64,000 nt of DNA from Arthrobacter sp. KBS0703 (GCF_002008315.2 NZ_MVDG02000001.1:1178001-1242000), one strand, 5' to 3'; counted from the first letter of the stretch, positions 27,398-38,738 are shown. Notes: generated from the sequence alone by a model not told the origin. Numbers and translations are program-made.

Positions 27398-28759
27398 ATG
27401 ACCGACGAATTCTCCGTGGAGAGCGTCTACGCCGAGCTGCTGGGCCGCGCGCCGGAAAACAAGATGGAGCCGCGGCTCGCGCCGCTGTTCCGCGCCATGG
27501 ATGTGCTGGGGGAGCCCAACAAGGCGTTTCCGATCATCCACGTGACCGGCACCAACGGCAAGACATCCACGGCACGCATGATCGAGGCCGGCCTCCGGGC
27601 CCACGGCCTCAGCACCGGCCGCTACACGAGCCCGCACCTGTCCAAAGTCACGGAGCGGATCAGCATCGACGGCGCGCCGGTCTCGGATGAGACGTTCGTC
27701 CGGATCTGGGACGAAATCCGGCCGTACCTCGAAATTGTGGACAACGAGCTCCTCGCCGAGGCACAGCCAAAGCTGACGTACTTTGAGTGCCTGACCATCC
27801 TCGCGTTCGCCGTCTTCGCCGACCAGCCGGTCAACGTGGCGGTCATGGAGGTGGGCCTGGGCGGCATCACCGACGCCACCAACGTGGGTGACGGCCAGGT
27901 GGCCGTGGTGACCCCCATCTCGCTGGACCACACCGACCTCCTTGGCGACACCACCGAGGACATCGCCTACGAAAAGGCCGGCATCATCAAGCCCGGCGGC
28001 TTCCTCATCAGCGCCGCCCAGCCCGTGGACGCCGCCCAGGTGCTGCTGGAGAAGGCAAAGGAAGTCCAGGCGCCGTTCCGCTTCGAAGGTGTGGAGTTCG
28101 GCGTTGAATCACGGCAGGTTGCCGTCGGCGGGCAGCTGGTGACCATCCAGGGCATCGCCGGGCGCTATCCGGAGCTGATGGTTCCGCTGCACGGCGCCCA
28201 CCAGGCGGAGAACGCGGCCGTGGCCATCGCCGCGCTCGAGGCCTTCCTGGGCGGCGGCAACAAAGAGCTCGACGCCGAGGTGCTCCAGGAGGCCTTCGCC
28301 ACCGTCACCTCGCCCGGGCGGCTTGAGGTGGTGCGCACCGCCCCCACCATCATCGTGGACGCCGCCCACAACCCGGACGGCATCCGCGTTTCGGCCGAGG
28401 CCATTCATGAAGCCTTCAGCTTCAGCAAACTCGTGGTGGTGGTGGGAATCCTCAAGGAAAAGGACGCCGAGGAGATCCTGCGCCAGCTCAAGGAGTCCCT
28501 GGGCGACCTTGCCGAGGAATACTGCTTCACCCAGTCGAATTCGCCGCGGGCGGTTCCCGCCGCGGAACTTGCGGAGATCGCCGTCGAGCTTGGGTTTGGC
28601 GAGGAAAACATCCACATCACCGAGAAGCTCGACGACGCCCTCGAGTGGGCCGTGGAGCGCGCCGAAGCCAACGACGACCTTGCCGGCGGAGTGCTGGTCA
28701 CGGGTTCGATCACCCTCGTCGCGGATGCGCGAATCCTGTTCGGAAAGGCGGACGCCTGA
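27398..28759 (+). CDS. folC: bifunctional folylpolyglutamate synthase/dihydrofolate synthase
   Basis: 453-aa Mur-ligase-fold enzyme adding glutamate to dihydropteroate and to folates. P-loop HVTGTNGKTSTA near residue 45, the omega-loop SPHLSKVTERI, the GGITDATN metal/lysine region, LDHTDLLGDT, and the C-terminal domain with DAAHNPDGI. Lies 5 nt after ileS and overlaps the next gene by one base (TGATG), so ileS-folC-DUF4233 form an operon. Confidence 0.95.
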   Translation: MTDEFSVESVYAELLGRAPENKMEPRLAPLFRAMDVLGEPNKAFPIIHVTGTNGKTSTARMIEAGLRAHGLSTGRYTSPHLSKVTERISIDGAPVSDETFVRIWDEIRPYLEIVDNELLAEAQPKLTYFECLTILAFAVFADQPVNVAVMEVGLGGITDATNVGDGQVAVVTPISLDHTDLLGDTTEDIAYEKAGIIKPGGFLISAAQPVDAAQVLLEKAKEVQAPFRFEGVEFGVESRQVAVGGQLVTIQGIAGRYPELMVPLHGAHQAENAAVAIAALEAFLGGGNKELDAEVLQEAFATVTSPGRLEVVRTAPTIIVDAAHNPDGIRVSAEAIHEAFSFSKLVVVVGILKEKDAEEILRQLKESLGDLAEEYCFTQSNSPRAVPAAELAEIAVELGFGEENIHITEKLDDALEWAVERAEANDDLAGGVLVTGSITLVADARILFGKADA

Positions 28760-29223
28760 TGGCCCGGCTGACCAAGGCCCAGCGCGAATGGCGGCCTGGC
28801 ATGCCCAAGAAGCGGCGTTCCACCAAGATCATGTTCGCGTCCACCGTTCTGCTGCTGGAGGCGTTCGTGGCGTTCTTCGCCACCCTGGCGGTGTTCGGGC
28901 TCCGCCGCAGCGAGATCTCCCCGGTACTGATTCTTTCGGTTGGCATCGGACTCAGCCTGGTCCTCATCCTGGCGTGCGCCGTCCTGTCGAAGCCGTGGGG
29001 CGTTGCATTGGGCTGGATCCTCCAGCTGGTGCTCATCCTCCTCGGCTTCGTGGAGCCCACGATGTTCCTGGTGGGTGCGCTGTTCGCCCTTTCCTGGTGG
29101 TACGGCATCAGGACCGGCATCAGGATCGACGCGGAAGCCGCCCAGCGGGCGCGTGAACAGGCCGAATGGGACGCCGCGCATCCGGCCGGCGCCGGCAATG
29201 AAGGCGCCGGCCAGAACCCGTAG
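28759..29223 (+). CDS. DUF4233 domain-containing membrane protein
   Basis: 154-aa membrane protein with four hydrophobic segments (about residues 25-47, 54-74, 80-98 and 100-116) and charged ends; the C-terminal tail is Ala/Glu-rich. The DUF4233 family is found between folC and ndk in many actinobacteria, exactly as here. Start ATG 28759 overlaps the folC stop, implying translational coupling. Function unknown. Confidence 0.88.
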   Translation: MARLTKAQREWRPGMPKKRRSTKIMFASTVLLLEAFVAFFATLAVFGLRRSEISPVLILSVGIGLSLVLILACAVLSKPWGVALGWILQLVLILLGFVEPTMFLVGALFALSWWYGIRTGIRIDAEAAQRAREQAEWDAAHPAGAGNEGAGQNP

Positions 29224-29263
29224 ACTTACCCGGAAACCCACAACCAACCACATTGGAGCAGCT

Positions 29264-29677
29264 GTGAGCATTGAGCGCACCCTCGTCCTGATCAAGCCCG
29301 ACGGCGTCACCCGCAACCTGACCGGCGAGATCCTCAGCAGGATCGAAGCCAAGGGCTACACCCTCGCCGAACTCAAGAAGGTCGACGCCAGCCGTGAGCT
29401 GCTGGAGCAGCACTATGAAGAGCACGTGGGCAAGCCGTTCTACGAGCCGCTGGTCGAGTTCATGCTCAGCGGCCCCGTTGTCGCCGCCATCTTCGAGGGC
29501 CACCGCGTCATCGAAGGCTTCCGTGTGCTGGCCGGCACCACCGACCCCACGACCGCTGCGCCGGGAACCATCCGCGGCGACTTCGGCCGCGACTGGGGCC
29601 TGAAGGTCCAGCAGAACCTCGTGCACGGCTCGGACTCCGTGGACTCGGCCGAGCGCGAAATCAAGATCTGGTTCTAG
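29264..29677 (+). CDS. ndk: nucleoside diphosphate kinase
   Basis: 137-aa NDK transferring phosphate between nucleoside tri- and diphosphates. [12 protein letters not shown] at the N-terminus, the [14 protein letters not shown] segment, [16 protein letters not shown], and the catalytic His in [16 protein letters not shown]. Length is the family norm. GTG start with TTGGAGCAG upstream. Last gene of the ileS-folC-DUF4233 string, followed by a strong terminator. Confidence 0.97.
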   Translation: MSIERTLVLIKPDGVTRNLTGEILSRIEAKGYTLAELKKVDASRELLEQHYEEHVGKPFYEPLVEFMLSGPVVAAIFEGHRVIEGFRVLAGTTDPTTAAPGTIRGDFGRDWGLKVQQNLVHGSDSVDSAEREIKIWF

Positions 29678-29692
29678 GACCTAAGAGCGACC

Positions 29693-29757
29693 AGCGCGAA
29701 CTGGCAGCAAATGCCCTCAAAAGGTGATTTTGAGGGCATTAATTGCCAGTTCGCGCT
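29693..29757 (+). terminator. two-tier hairpin terminator after ndk
   Basis: Outer stem AGCGCGAACTGGCA (29693-29706) with TGCCAGTTCGCGCT (29744-29757) encloses an inner stem ATGCCCTCAAAA (29711-29722) with its complement ending at 29739, then TTTTTTC. Also convergent with the VKOR gene. Confidence 0.88.
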
Positions 29758-29769
29758 TTTTTCTTTGGC

Positions 29770-30453
29770 TTAGAACCCGGACGTGCCGACGAACACCTGG
29801 ATGAAGGCGAAGAAGATGGTGGCGATCACGGCGACGTAGAGGAGCGCCGTGATGATCCAGCCGGAGTCTCCTGCGAGGCGCGCCACCCGGGCCGGTGCAG
29901 GGATGACGCCGTGGACGGTGTTGCGCACGGTCACCCAGACGAACAGCGGAATCATGACGGCCCACACCACCATGCAGAACGGGCACAGGATGCGGATCTC
30001 GTAGAGTGCCTGGAACCACAGCCACACCACGAAGGCGAAGCCGAGCGTCACGCCCGTCTGCAGCCCGATCCAGTACCAGCGGGCGAACTTTGCCCCGGAC
30101 AGCAGCGCCATTCCGGTGGTGATGATGACGGCGAAGGCGACGATGCCAATGAACATGTTGGGGAACCCGAACACGGAGCTCTGCGGTGTCTGCATGACTT
30201 GCCCGCACGAGATCCACGGATTCACGTCGCAGACAGTGGTGTGGTTGGGATCTTTGAGTACCTCCAGCTTTTCGAGCACCAGGATGCCCGAGGCAAGCCA
30301 CCCCACCACCCCGGTGATGACCAGCAGCCAGCCGAAGGGGCGGTCGCGGGTGGTTGCAGGTAAGACGGCGCCGGCGGTGGCGCGGGTGCGTTCGGATTCG
30401 TCGGCGTATGCGGTACCGGAATCCGTGCCGGCGGAAGGCGAGGTGCTGGGCAT
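29770..30453 (-). CDS. vitamin K epoxide reductase (VKOR) family protein
   Basis: 227-aa membrane oxidoreductase of the VKOR family, which in actinobacteria reoxidises DsbA-like proteins and passes electrons to quinone. Four to five membrane segments. Redox cysteines: the loop pair in CDVNPWISCG and the membrane CPFC motif in RILCPFCMVVW. The long frame extends to 30834, but ATG 30453 has AAAGGA 8 nt upstream and TACAAT further up, and starts a sensible hydrophilic N-terminus. The DsbA-fold gene at 15 kb is not adjacent. Confidence 0.92.
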   Translation of the reverse strand: MPSTSPSAGTDSGTAYADESERTRATAGAVLPATTRDRPFGWLLVITGVVGWLASGILVLEKLEVLKDPNHTTVCDVNPWISCGQVMQTPQSSVFGFPNMFIGIVAFAVIITTGMALLSGAKFARWYWIGLQTGVTLGFAFVVWLWFQALYEIRILCPFCMVVWAVMIPLFVWVTVRNTVHGVIPAPARVARLAGDSGWIITALLYVAVIATIFFAFIQVFVGTSGF

Positions 30454-30912
30454 GGGATGGCGTCCTTTGTCTGGGGTGCTCCTGCCGAGATTGTATCGCC
30501 GCCAACTGGGAGCAAACTTGCCGCCGCCGCCGCAGGCGGCATTGACCGCCTTTGTCACGCAATTACAGCGATTTTGAAGTGCGGTGTGAGAGAATGAACG
30601 TGGCTGGAGCTCGAACCACATTCGAACTCCGGTCCGGTGGCTTGTTCCCAAGACCGCCAATGAGGAGCAGTGAAGGCTCCGGATACCTAGATCCGGCCTC
30701 CCGCATTCCATTGGACGGCACCTGGTTGTGGATTGCAGAAACAACGGGTTCCAGTGACATCCCCGCCGGCCTTTCAGGGCTGCCGCACCCCACTGCCGGT
30801 GCGAACCTGAGGGTATCCAATTGACTTCTGTCAACGCCTGAGGGTTTTGACAATATGTGCCCCAATGGGTGCCGGATGTGGCGGCATGTCAGGGGCAGGA
30901 GTGTCGCCACAT
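30454..30912. other. divergent intergenic region between VKOR gene and rne
   Basis: No gene supported. It should hold the VKOR promoter (TACAAT on the minus strand near 30490) and the rne promoter and leader. Visible elements: palindrome TTGAC-TTCT-GTCAA at 30821-30834, a consensus -35 TTGACA at 30847-30852 without a clear -10 at normal spacing, and AGGGGCAGGAG about 13 nt before the rne ATG. Confidence 0.5.
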
Positions 30913-33900
30913 ATGGATAATGACCAGGTAATAGCCGTTAACGAAGAACAGGCTGCCAACGAGGAATCGGGAGCAGCCGAGGCTCCCAAGAGGGCCACCA
31001 GGACGCGGCGCAAGGCAGCGCCCAAGGCCACGGCGGACACTGACGCCGCGGCAACAACCCCGGAACTCCAGCAGCCCGCCGTCGCCGAGCCCGCACCGGG
31101 CGAGCAGGCGCAGGGCGAGCCCGGCGCTCCGGCTGCCGAGGCCAAGGCTCCCGTACGCCGAACCCGGTCCCGGAAGAAAGTAGCCGAGGAGCCGTTGCCC
31201 GCTTTCGCCGACGCCCCGTTGCTGATGCCGCTGCCACGGCAGGTGCCGTTGCCGCCCCGGCCGAGCCCGCCGTCGTCGAGCCCGCTGCCGAGCCCGAGGC
31301 CGCTGCAGAGCCCGAGCCCGAAGCGAAGCCTGTGCGCCGCCCGGCGCGTGGCCAAGCCCAAGGCCGTGGAAACAGCCGAAGCCGCTGCCGCAGAAACGGC
31401 CGCCCCGGAGGAAGCCCCGGCCGCAGGAGTCGAAACCCCGGCAGCAGAGACACGGGTTGAAGAGACCACTGTTCCGGAGATCCAGGCCGAGGCAACCGCG
31501 GCCGCCGGCACGCAGGAGGCGGCCGCCGAAGAGGAGCCTGAAGAACAGGCCCCGGTGGGATCGCTCTTCCTGGAGCCGGCGTCAGTCACGTCGATCATCT
31601 TTCAGGCTCCAGACCTGAACAAAGTGATCCGCCCGGCTGCCGCGCCGCCGCCGCCGAGGACAGCGACGTCGAAGGCGTCGAGGACGAGCAGGACGACGAC
31701 GGCGGACGCCGCCGCCGCCGTAGCCGCGGGCGCCGGGGCCGGAGCCGCACTGACCGCGACATCACGGACACCGACGACTCCGACGTCGATGCGGACGGCA
31801 GCGATGCGGCCGACGACGCCGATGAAGAGATCACCGGCCAGGCCGACGACGGCGTGACGTCCCGCCGCCGCCGCCGCCGCCGCCGTGGCGACCTAGATGT
31901 GTATAAGAGACAGGGCGGGGAGGGCGACGATCCCCCCAACACCGTGACCCGCGTCCGTGCGCCGCGCGCCATCAGCGAGGCGCCGGTCAACAACCGCGTC
32001 ACGTCCGTCAAGGGCTCCACCCGGCTGGAGGCCAAGAAGCAGCGCCGCCGCGAATCCCGCGACACCGGCCGCCGCCGCACCGTCATCACCGAGGCCGAGT
32101 TCCTGGCCCGCCGCGAATCCGTGGACCGCCAGATGATCGTCCGCCAGCGCGACGACAGAATCCAGATCGGTGTCCTCGAAGACGGTGTGCTGGCCGAGCA
32201 CTTCGTGTCCAAGACGCAGCAGGACTCCCTGATCGGCAACGTCTACCTGGGCAAGGTCCAGAACGTGCTGCCGTCGATGGAAGCCGCCTTCGTTGACATC
32301 GGCCGCGGCCGCAACGCCGTGCTCTACGCCGGTGAAGTGAACTGGGAAGCGGTCAACCTCGAGGGCAAGCAGCGGCGGATCGAGAACGCGCTGAAGTCCG
32401 GCGACTCCGTCCTGGTCCAGGTCACCAAGGACCCGGTCGGCCACAAGGGCGCCCGCCTCACCAGCCAGATTTCGCTGCCCGGCCGGTACCTCGTGTACGT
32501 TCCCGGCGGTTCCATGACTGGCATCTCCCGCAAGCTCCCAGACGTCGAACGCAACCGCCTGAAGCGGATCCTCAAGGACCGCCTGCCGGAGAATGCCGGC
32601 GTGATCGTCCGCACCGCGGCGGAAGGCGCCTCGGAGGAGGAGCTGACGCACGATATCAACCGGCTGCGCGCGCAGTGGGAAGGCATCGAGGGTCAGTCGA
32701 GCTCCACGAAGGTCCTCGCCCCGGAACTGCTCTACGGAGAACCGGACCTGACCATCAAGGTGGTCCGCGACGTCTTCAACGAGGACTTCTCGAAGCTGAT
32801 CGTTTCCGGCGAGGAGGCGTGGGACACCATCGAGGCCTACGTCACCTACGTGGCACCCGACCTGGTGGGCCGCCTGGAGAAGTGGACCAAGGACACCGAT
32901 ATCTTCGCGGCCTGGCGGATCGACGAGCAGATCCACAAGGCCCTGGACCGCAAGGTGTTCCTGCCCTCCGGCGGCTCGCTGGTGATTGACCGCACCGAGG
33001 CCATGACCGTGGTGGACGTTAACACCGGCAAGTTCACCGGCAGCGGCGGCAACCTCGAGGAGACCGTCACCAAGAACAACCTGGAAGCCGCCGAGGAAGT
33101 GGTTCGCCAGCTGCGCCTGCGCGACATCGGCGGCATCATCGTCATCGACTTCATCGACATGGTGCTCGAATCCAACCGCGATCTGGTCCTGCGCCGCATG
33201 GTGGAATGCTTGGGCCGTGACCGCACCAAGCACCAGGTGGCCGAAGTGACCTCCCTGGGACTGGTACAGATGACCCGCAAGCGCATGGGCACCGGTCTGC
33301 TGGAAGTCTTCGGCGAGCAGTGCGAGACGTGCGCCGGCCGCGGCATCGTCACCCACGACGAGCCCGTCGAGCACCGCCTGTCTCTTATACACATCGTGGC
33401 CGCTGAGCACCATGTCCCGCGGACCGAGAGCCAGCCCGTCGCCCGCACCGAGCGCAAGAGCCGCCGCCGCGGCAAGGGCGGGCAGGTTGCGACTGACGGC
33501 GCCCCGGCGGCTTCGGCCGCTGCCCACCCGGAGCCCACCGACGCGGAGCGCCACGCCAAGGCCGAAGCCACCCGGGCAGCACTGGCCAACATTGCAGCCG
33601 CAGCCCACGCCGCGCACCTGCATGAGGATGCCGCCCACAGCGCCACCGGCGACGCCGCCCGTCCGGACGTGCCCGCCGCGGCCGCCCCGGAAAGCCCGGT
33701 CGTGCACCGCGCCCCCGAGACGGAAAGCGTTTCGGGCCGCCCGGGTGCCGTGCTGACCTTTGGGCGGCGAGAAAGTGGTGCTGCCGTTTGTTGAGCACGC
33801 TGACGAACACGCCAAGGAATCCCCGGCACTGACCCTGGACCGGCTGGAGAAGGCCTTCGCCCACCTCGGCGAGCCGGCGCCCTCCGCTGGGGGAAACGCC

Positions 33901-34239
33901 CCGGCCGCCGCAGCACCGGCAGCTGCTGAACGCGCAGCTGCTGCCCCTGCTGCGGCAACGGCACGTCCCGCCACGGGAGCCCCGGGTTCTGACGGTGACC
34001 GCTATGAGGACCACTCCGCCCTGCAGCCCCGGGCCCGCCGCCCGCGCCGCAACCGCAGCGCCAGCCGTGCCCAGGGCGCAGCGAACGAGACGTCGGTGGA
34101 GCACCACGAGACGGCTCCGGCAGCAGCCACCGGGCACTCACACGAGGCCAAGGCTCCTGAAGCGGAATCAGCGGCGGCCGCCAAGCCGGCGAACGAACCG
34201 ATCATTCTCGGAGTAGGCGTACCCGCCTCAGAACTCTGA
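30913..34239 (+). CDS. rne: ribonuclease E/G, frame broken by adapters and frameshifts
   Basis: RNase E/G endoribonuclease, the main RNA-decay and rRNA-processing nuclease. The conserved core (about 31930-33370) has the S1 domain (LIGNVYLGKVQNVLPSMEAAFVDIG), the DNase-I-like catalytic part (VVDVNTGKFTG...IVIDFIDM, metal-binding Asp residues) and the zinc link CETCAGRG. N- and C-terminal extensions are Ala/Glu/Arg-rich and disordered, with RRRRRRRR clusters, as in actinobacteria. As written the gene is broken: adapter at 31895-31913 and 33378-33395, and frame changes near 31200, 31345, 31645 and 33763. It is presumably essential and intact in the organism (inference). Ends ...GVGVPASEL. Confidence 0.88.
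31895..31913 (+). other. embedded Tn5 mosaic-end adapter (artefact)
   Basis: Exact 19-bp AGATGTGTATAAGAGACAG inside the arginine-rich part of rne, read as DVYKRQ. Same adapter as at 9556. Confidence 0.95.
33378..33395 (+). other. embedded Tn5 mosaic-end adapter, 18 of 19 bp (artefact)
   Basis: CTGTCTCTTATACACATC, lacking only the last T, directly after the zinc-link region of rne; read in frame as LSLIHI. Confidence 0.95.
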
Positions 34240-34257
34240 GCTGACCCGTCATGACGG

Positions 34258-34287
34258 AGGCCGGTGCTGCAGTTGCAGCACCGGCTT
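34258..34287 (+). terminator. hairpin after rne
   Basis: CCGGTGCTGCA (34261-34271) with TGCAGCACCGG (34274-34284), stem extended by one more pair, then CTTCC. Short T content, so moderate confidence. Confidence 0.65.
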
Positions 34288-34347
34288 CCGCTGGTTAACG
34301 CCGTTGGTCGTAATCCGCAACGCAGTGCCGGCGGCGGAGTTAGCCGC

Positions 34348-34353
34348 TAGGCT
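34348..34353 (+). promoter_or_regulatory. -10 box for the thiD leader
   Basis: TAGGCT; the predicted RNA start near 34360 falls right at the 5' edge of the TPP aptamer. Confidence 0.5.
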
Positions 34354-34361
34354 GGGGGACT

Positions 34362-34435
34362 GACACGGGGTGCCGCGCCAGGTGCCGGCTGAGATCCAAA
34401 CCCGTTGAACCTGTCCGGTCAGCACCGGCGAAGGG
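34362..34435 (+). promoter_or_regulatory. TPP riboswitch (thi-box)
   Basis: Conserved thiamine-pyrophosphate aptamer: ACGGGGTGC at the 5' side, the pyrimidine-sensor GGCTGAGATC, then ACCCGTTGAACCTG and the closing CCGGTCAGCACCGGCGAAGGGA. Its 3' strand contains the GAAGGGA Shine-Dalgarno and touches the thiD ATG at 34436, so ligand binding should block translation initiation directly. Confidence 0.95.
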
Positions 34436-36055
34436 ATGTCTCGTTTGTCTACAGCATCTGTCCTGCCCGCGCCTGCGGCCGCTCCCGGTTCCGCCGTCAG
34501 CGACGTCGACACGACCGTCGCTACGTCCCGGACCATTCCGCGTGTCCTTGCCATCGCCGGCTCGGATCCGTCGGGCGGCGCCGGTATCCAGGCGGACCTG
34601 AAAAGCATCGCAGCCAGCGGCGGCTACGGAATGGCCGCCATCACGGCGCTGACCGCCCAGAACACCAGGGGGGTGAGCGGCGTGCACGTTCCGCCCGCGC
34701 CGTTCCTCACCGCGCAGCTGAACGCCGTCAGCGACGACATCAGTGTTGACGCCGTGAAAATCGGAATGCTCGGTGACGAGCAGGTGATCACCGCGGTCCG
34801 CAGCTGGCTGGAGAAGGTCCGTCCCGGCGTCGTTGTTCTTGATCCCGTCATGGTGGCGACGAGCGGCGACCGGCTGCTTCAGGCGTCCGCCGAGGCGGCC
34901 CTCCGCGCGCTCCTCCCGCTGGCTGACCTCATCACCCCCAATCTCGTGGAGCTGGGCATGCTGCTCGGCGAGCCCGAGGCTGCGAGCTGGTCCGAGGCGC
35001 TGGAGCAGGGCAGGCGGCTTGCAGCCGGAACCGGGGCCACCGTGCTGGTCAAAGGCGGCCACCTCGACGGCGATGACTGCCCGGATGCCCTGATCAACAC
35101 CCGGGGCCTGCTGTCCGCCGACGTCGTGGTGGTGGACGGCCAGCGGATCCAAACGCGCAACAGCCACGGCACCGGATGTTCGCTGTCGTCCGCCATGGCA
35201 ACGGTCCAGGCGAGGCTGGGGGACTGGGAAGCATCCCTGCGCGCCGTCAAACCGTGGCTTGCCGAGGCGCTCCGCACCTCCGACCAGCTGGAGGTGGGCA
35301 GCGGCAACGGACCGGTGAACCACTTCCACCACCTGCCGTCCGCGAACCTGCCCTCCGGTGACTTGACGCCTGGCGCCCCGGCGCCGGCCGGACCGCCGCG
35401 GCGGGAAGGCGACTTCGCCGAGCTACTGCGCGCAGAAGCCGCTGCCGATCTCGAAGCGATCTTTGGCCTGGGATTCATCAAAGCGCTGACGGACGGCACG
35501 CTTCCGGAGAAGCAATTCGCCTATTACCTTGCCCAGGACGCCATCTACCTCAACGGGTACTCGCGCGTCCTGGCACGGGCCAGTGCCCTTGCCCCCACCG
35601 AATCCGAACAGCTGTTCTGGGCCCGGTCGGCGCAGCAGTGCCTCGAAGTCGAATCGGAGCTGCACCGCAGCTGGCTGAGCACCAGGACGATGCAGGCGGA
35701 ACTGGGGCCCGTCACCAAGGCCTACGTGGACCATCTGCTGGCCGCGTCGGTGTCCGGCAGCTATTCAGTCCTGGTGGCCGCGGTCCTGCCGTGCTTCTGG
35801 CTGTACGCCGACGCCGGGGAGGCCCTGCACGCGCAATTCGTTGCGGCCGGGGCGCCTGCGGCCCACCCGTACGCCGATTGGCTGCGGACTTACGCCGACG
35901 AGGACTTCGCCGCCGCCACGAGGAAGGCCATCGGCATCACTGACGCGGCGGGACTCGCCGCGTCGCCGGCCGAGCGGGAGGCCATGGTGACCGCCTTCCG
36001 GCAGTCCTGCCGCTACGAGGTGGAATTCTTCGACGCGCCGCGCCACCACAGCTGA
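34436..36055 (+). CDS. thiD: ThiD-TenA fusion: hydroxymethylpyrimidine (phosphate) kinase / thiaminase II
   Basis: 539-aa two-domain thiamine protein. Residues ~37-300 are ThiD (AIAGSDPSGGAGIQADLKS, NTRGVSGVHV, LDPVMVATSGD, TPNLVELGMLLG, LVKGGH, SHGTGCSLSSA), which phosphorylates HMP and HMP-P. After a Pro/Ala linker, residues ~320-535 are TenA (RAEAAADLEAIF, FAYYLAQDAIYLNGYSR, LHRSWL, LPCFWLYADAGEAL), which salvages aminopyrimidine from degraded thiamine. The fusion places salvage and kinase steps in one polypeptide under the TPP riboswitch just upstream. Confidence 0.94.
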   Translation: MSRLSTASVLPAPAAAPGSAVSDVDTTVATSRTIPRVLAIAGSDPSGGAGIQADLKSIAASGGYGMAAITALTAQNTRGVSGVHVPPAPFLTAQLNAVSDDISVDAVKIGMLGDEQVITAVRSWLEKVRPGVVVLDPVMVATSGDRLLQASAEAALRALLPLADLITPNLVELGMLLGEPEAASWSEALEQGRRLAAGTGATVLVKGGHLDGDDCPDALINTRGLLSADVVVVDGQRIQTRNSHGTGCSLSSAMATVQARLGDWEASLRAVKPWLAEALRTSDQLEVGSGNGPVNHFHHLPSANLPSGDLTPGAPAPAGPPRREGDFAELLRAEAAADLEAIFGLGFIKALTDGTLPEKQFAYYLAQDAIYLNGYSRVLARASALAPTESEQLFWARSAQQCLEVESELHRSWLSTRTMQAELGPVTKAYVDHLLAASVSGSYSVLVAAVLPCFWLYADAGEALHAQFVAAGAPAAHPYADWLRTYADEDFAAATRKAIGITDAAGLAASPAEREAMVTAFRQSCRYEVEFFDAPRHHS

Positions 36056-36386
36056 CCGGAATCGGGGGCCAGACCCGGTAAGATAGTCGCGCACGGTAAC
36101 GGCAAGTCGGTGCGGAAGCCCTTGTGGCGCCTATCACGGACAACCCGCCGAAACCAGCCTCATTTGCGGCCGAAGGCAAAATTAGCGTATTCTAGATCTT
36201 CGGTGCTTACGCCAACACTTGGGTTATGACCCCGGGAACCATCCAATCGGAATAGTTCTTGGGTTAGCTCACGGGTTCCCCCGGGGAACCCACGGCGTTG
36301 AGGCACAGCGAGAGCCAGGCCAAACAATTGGACCCGGATTCCGCACGCAAATTTAGTAATAAACGTCGAGAGAAGTGAGTTCCCAA
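36056..36386. other. long leader region of rplU-rpmA
   Basis: 331 bp without a gene. A -10-like TAAGAT at 36079-36084 would give a leader of nearly 300 nt. A hairpin GGGTTCCCC/CGGGGAACCC sits at 36273-36291. I do not recognise an Rfam-type leader, but the length suggests post-transcriptional control of the ribosomal protein genes. Confidence 0.45.
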
Positions 36387-36695
36387 GTGGTGTACGCGAT
36401 TGTCCGCGCAGGCGGCCGCCAAGAGAAGGTTTCCGTTGGAGACTTCGTTACCCTGAACCGCGTCGCCGGTGGAGCTGGCAGCACCATTGAGCTGCCCGCA
36501 CTGCTCCTGGTGGACGGTGAGAAGGTCACCTCCGCAGCTGCGGACCTGGCCAAGGTAACTGTTACGGCTGAGATCCTTCAGGACCTTCGTGGTCCGAAGA
36601 TCGTCATCCAGAAGTTCAAGAACAAGACCGGTTACAAGAAGCGCCAGGGTCACCGTCAGGAACTGACCAAGGTCAAGATCACCGGAATCAAGTAA
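36387..36695 (+). CDS. rplU: 50S ribosomal protein L21
   Basis: 102-aa L21, a 23S rRNA-binding protein of the large subunit. [18 protein letters not shown] at the N-terminus and the C-terminal [19 protein letters not shown] match the family. GTG 36387 gives the usual MVYAIV start; GTG 36375, with a better purine stretch (GAGAGAA), would add four residues. rpmA follows after 62 bp. Confidence 0.95.
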   Translation: MVYAIVRAGGRQEKVSVGDFVTLNRVAGGAGSTIELPALLLVDGEKVTSAAADLAKVTVTAEILQDLRGPKIVIQKFKNKTGYKKRQGHRQELTKVKITGIK

Positions 36696-36757
36696 CCCCA
36701 CCGGTTACGGTTCAGGTTTTCAGCAGATTCCCCAGAATTTAAAGGCAGGCATTCCAA

Positions 36758-37021
36758 ATGGCACATAAAAAAGGCGCGAGCTCCACTCGCAACGGTCGTG
36801 ACTCCAACGCCCAGTACCTCGGCGTCAAGCGCTTCGGCGGCCAGGTAGTTTCCGCAGGCGAGATCATCGTCCGCCAGCGAGGCACCCACTTCCACCCCGG
36901 TGCAGGCGTTGGCCGTGGCGGAGACGACACCCTGTTCGCACTGCAGGCCGGCGCTGTCGAATTCGGCACCCGCCGCGGCCGTCGAGTCGTGAACATCGTT
37001 GCTGCTGCAGCTGCAGAGTAA
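36758..37021 (+). CDS. rpmA: 50S ribosomal protein L27
   Basis: 87-aa L27, which reaches the peptidyl-transferase centre. Begins [19 protein letters not shown] directly, without the cleavable N-terminal extension found in Firmicutes, then [11 protein letters not shown] and [13 protein letters not shown]. Cotranscribed with rplU; a strong hairpin follows. Confidence 0.97.
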   Translation: MAHKKGASSTRNGRDSNAQYLGVKRFGGQVVSAGEIIVRQRGTHFHPGAGVGRGGDDTLFALQAGAVEFGTRRGRRVVNIVAAAAAE

Positions 37022-37038
37022 CAACAAGATCTGAACCG

Positions 37039-37067
37039 GTGGAGCGGGCCATGATGGCCCGCTCCAC
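37039..37067 (+). terminator. 14-bp hairpin after rpmA
   Basis: GTGGAGCGGGCCAT (37039-37052), one-base loop, perfect complement to 37067, then TGTTCTTTT. Probably separates rplU-rpmA from obgE, at least partly. Confidence 0.85.
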
Positions 37068-37138
37068 TGTTCTTTTAACCGCATTACAATCAATTTGGGT
37101 GTCCAAGACAGCCAGGTTAAGCACAGAGGAGATTCACC

Positions 37139-38728
<1,590 letters not shown>

Positions 38729-38738
38729 ACCCGCACAC

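Noticed and set aside
30552..30824. 90-aa frame between the VKOR gene and rne
   Set aside because: No domain and no RBS; it occupies what should be the rne promoter region.
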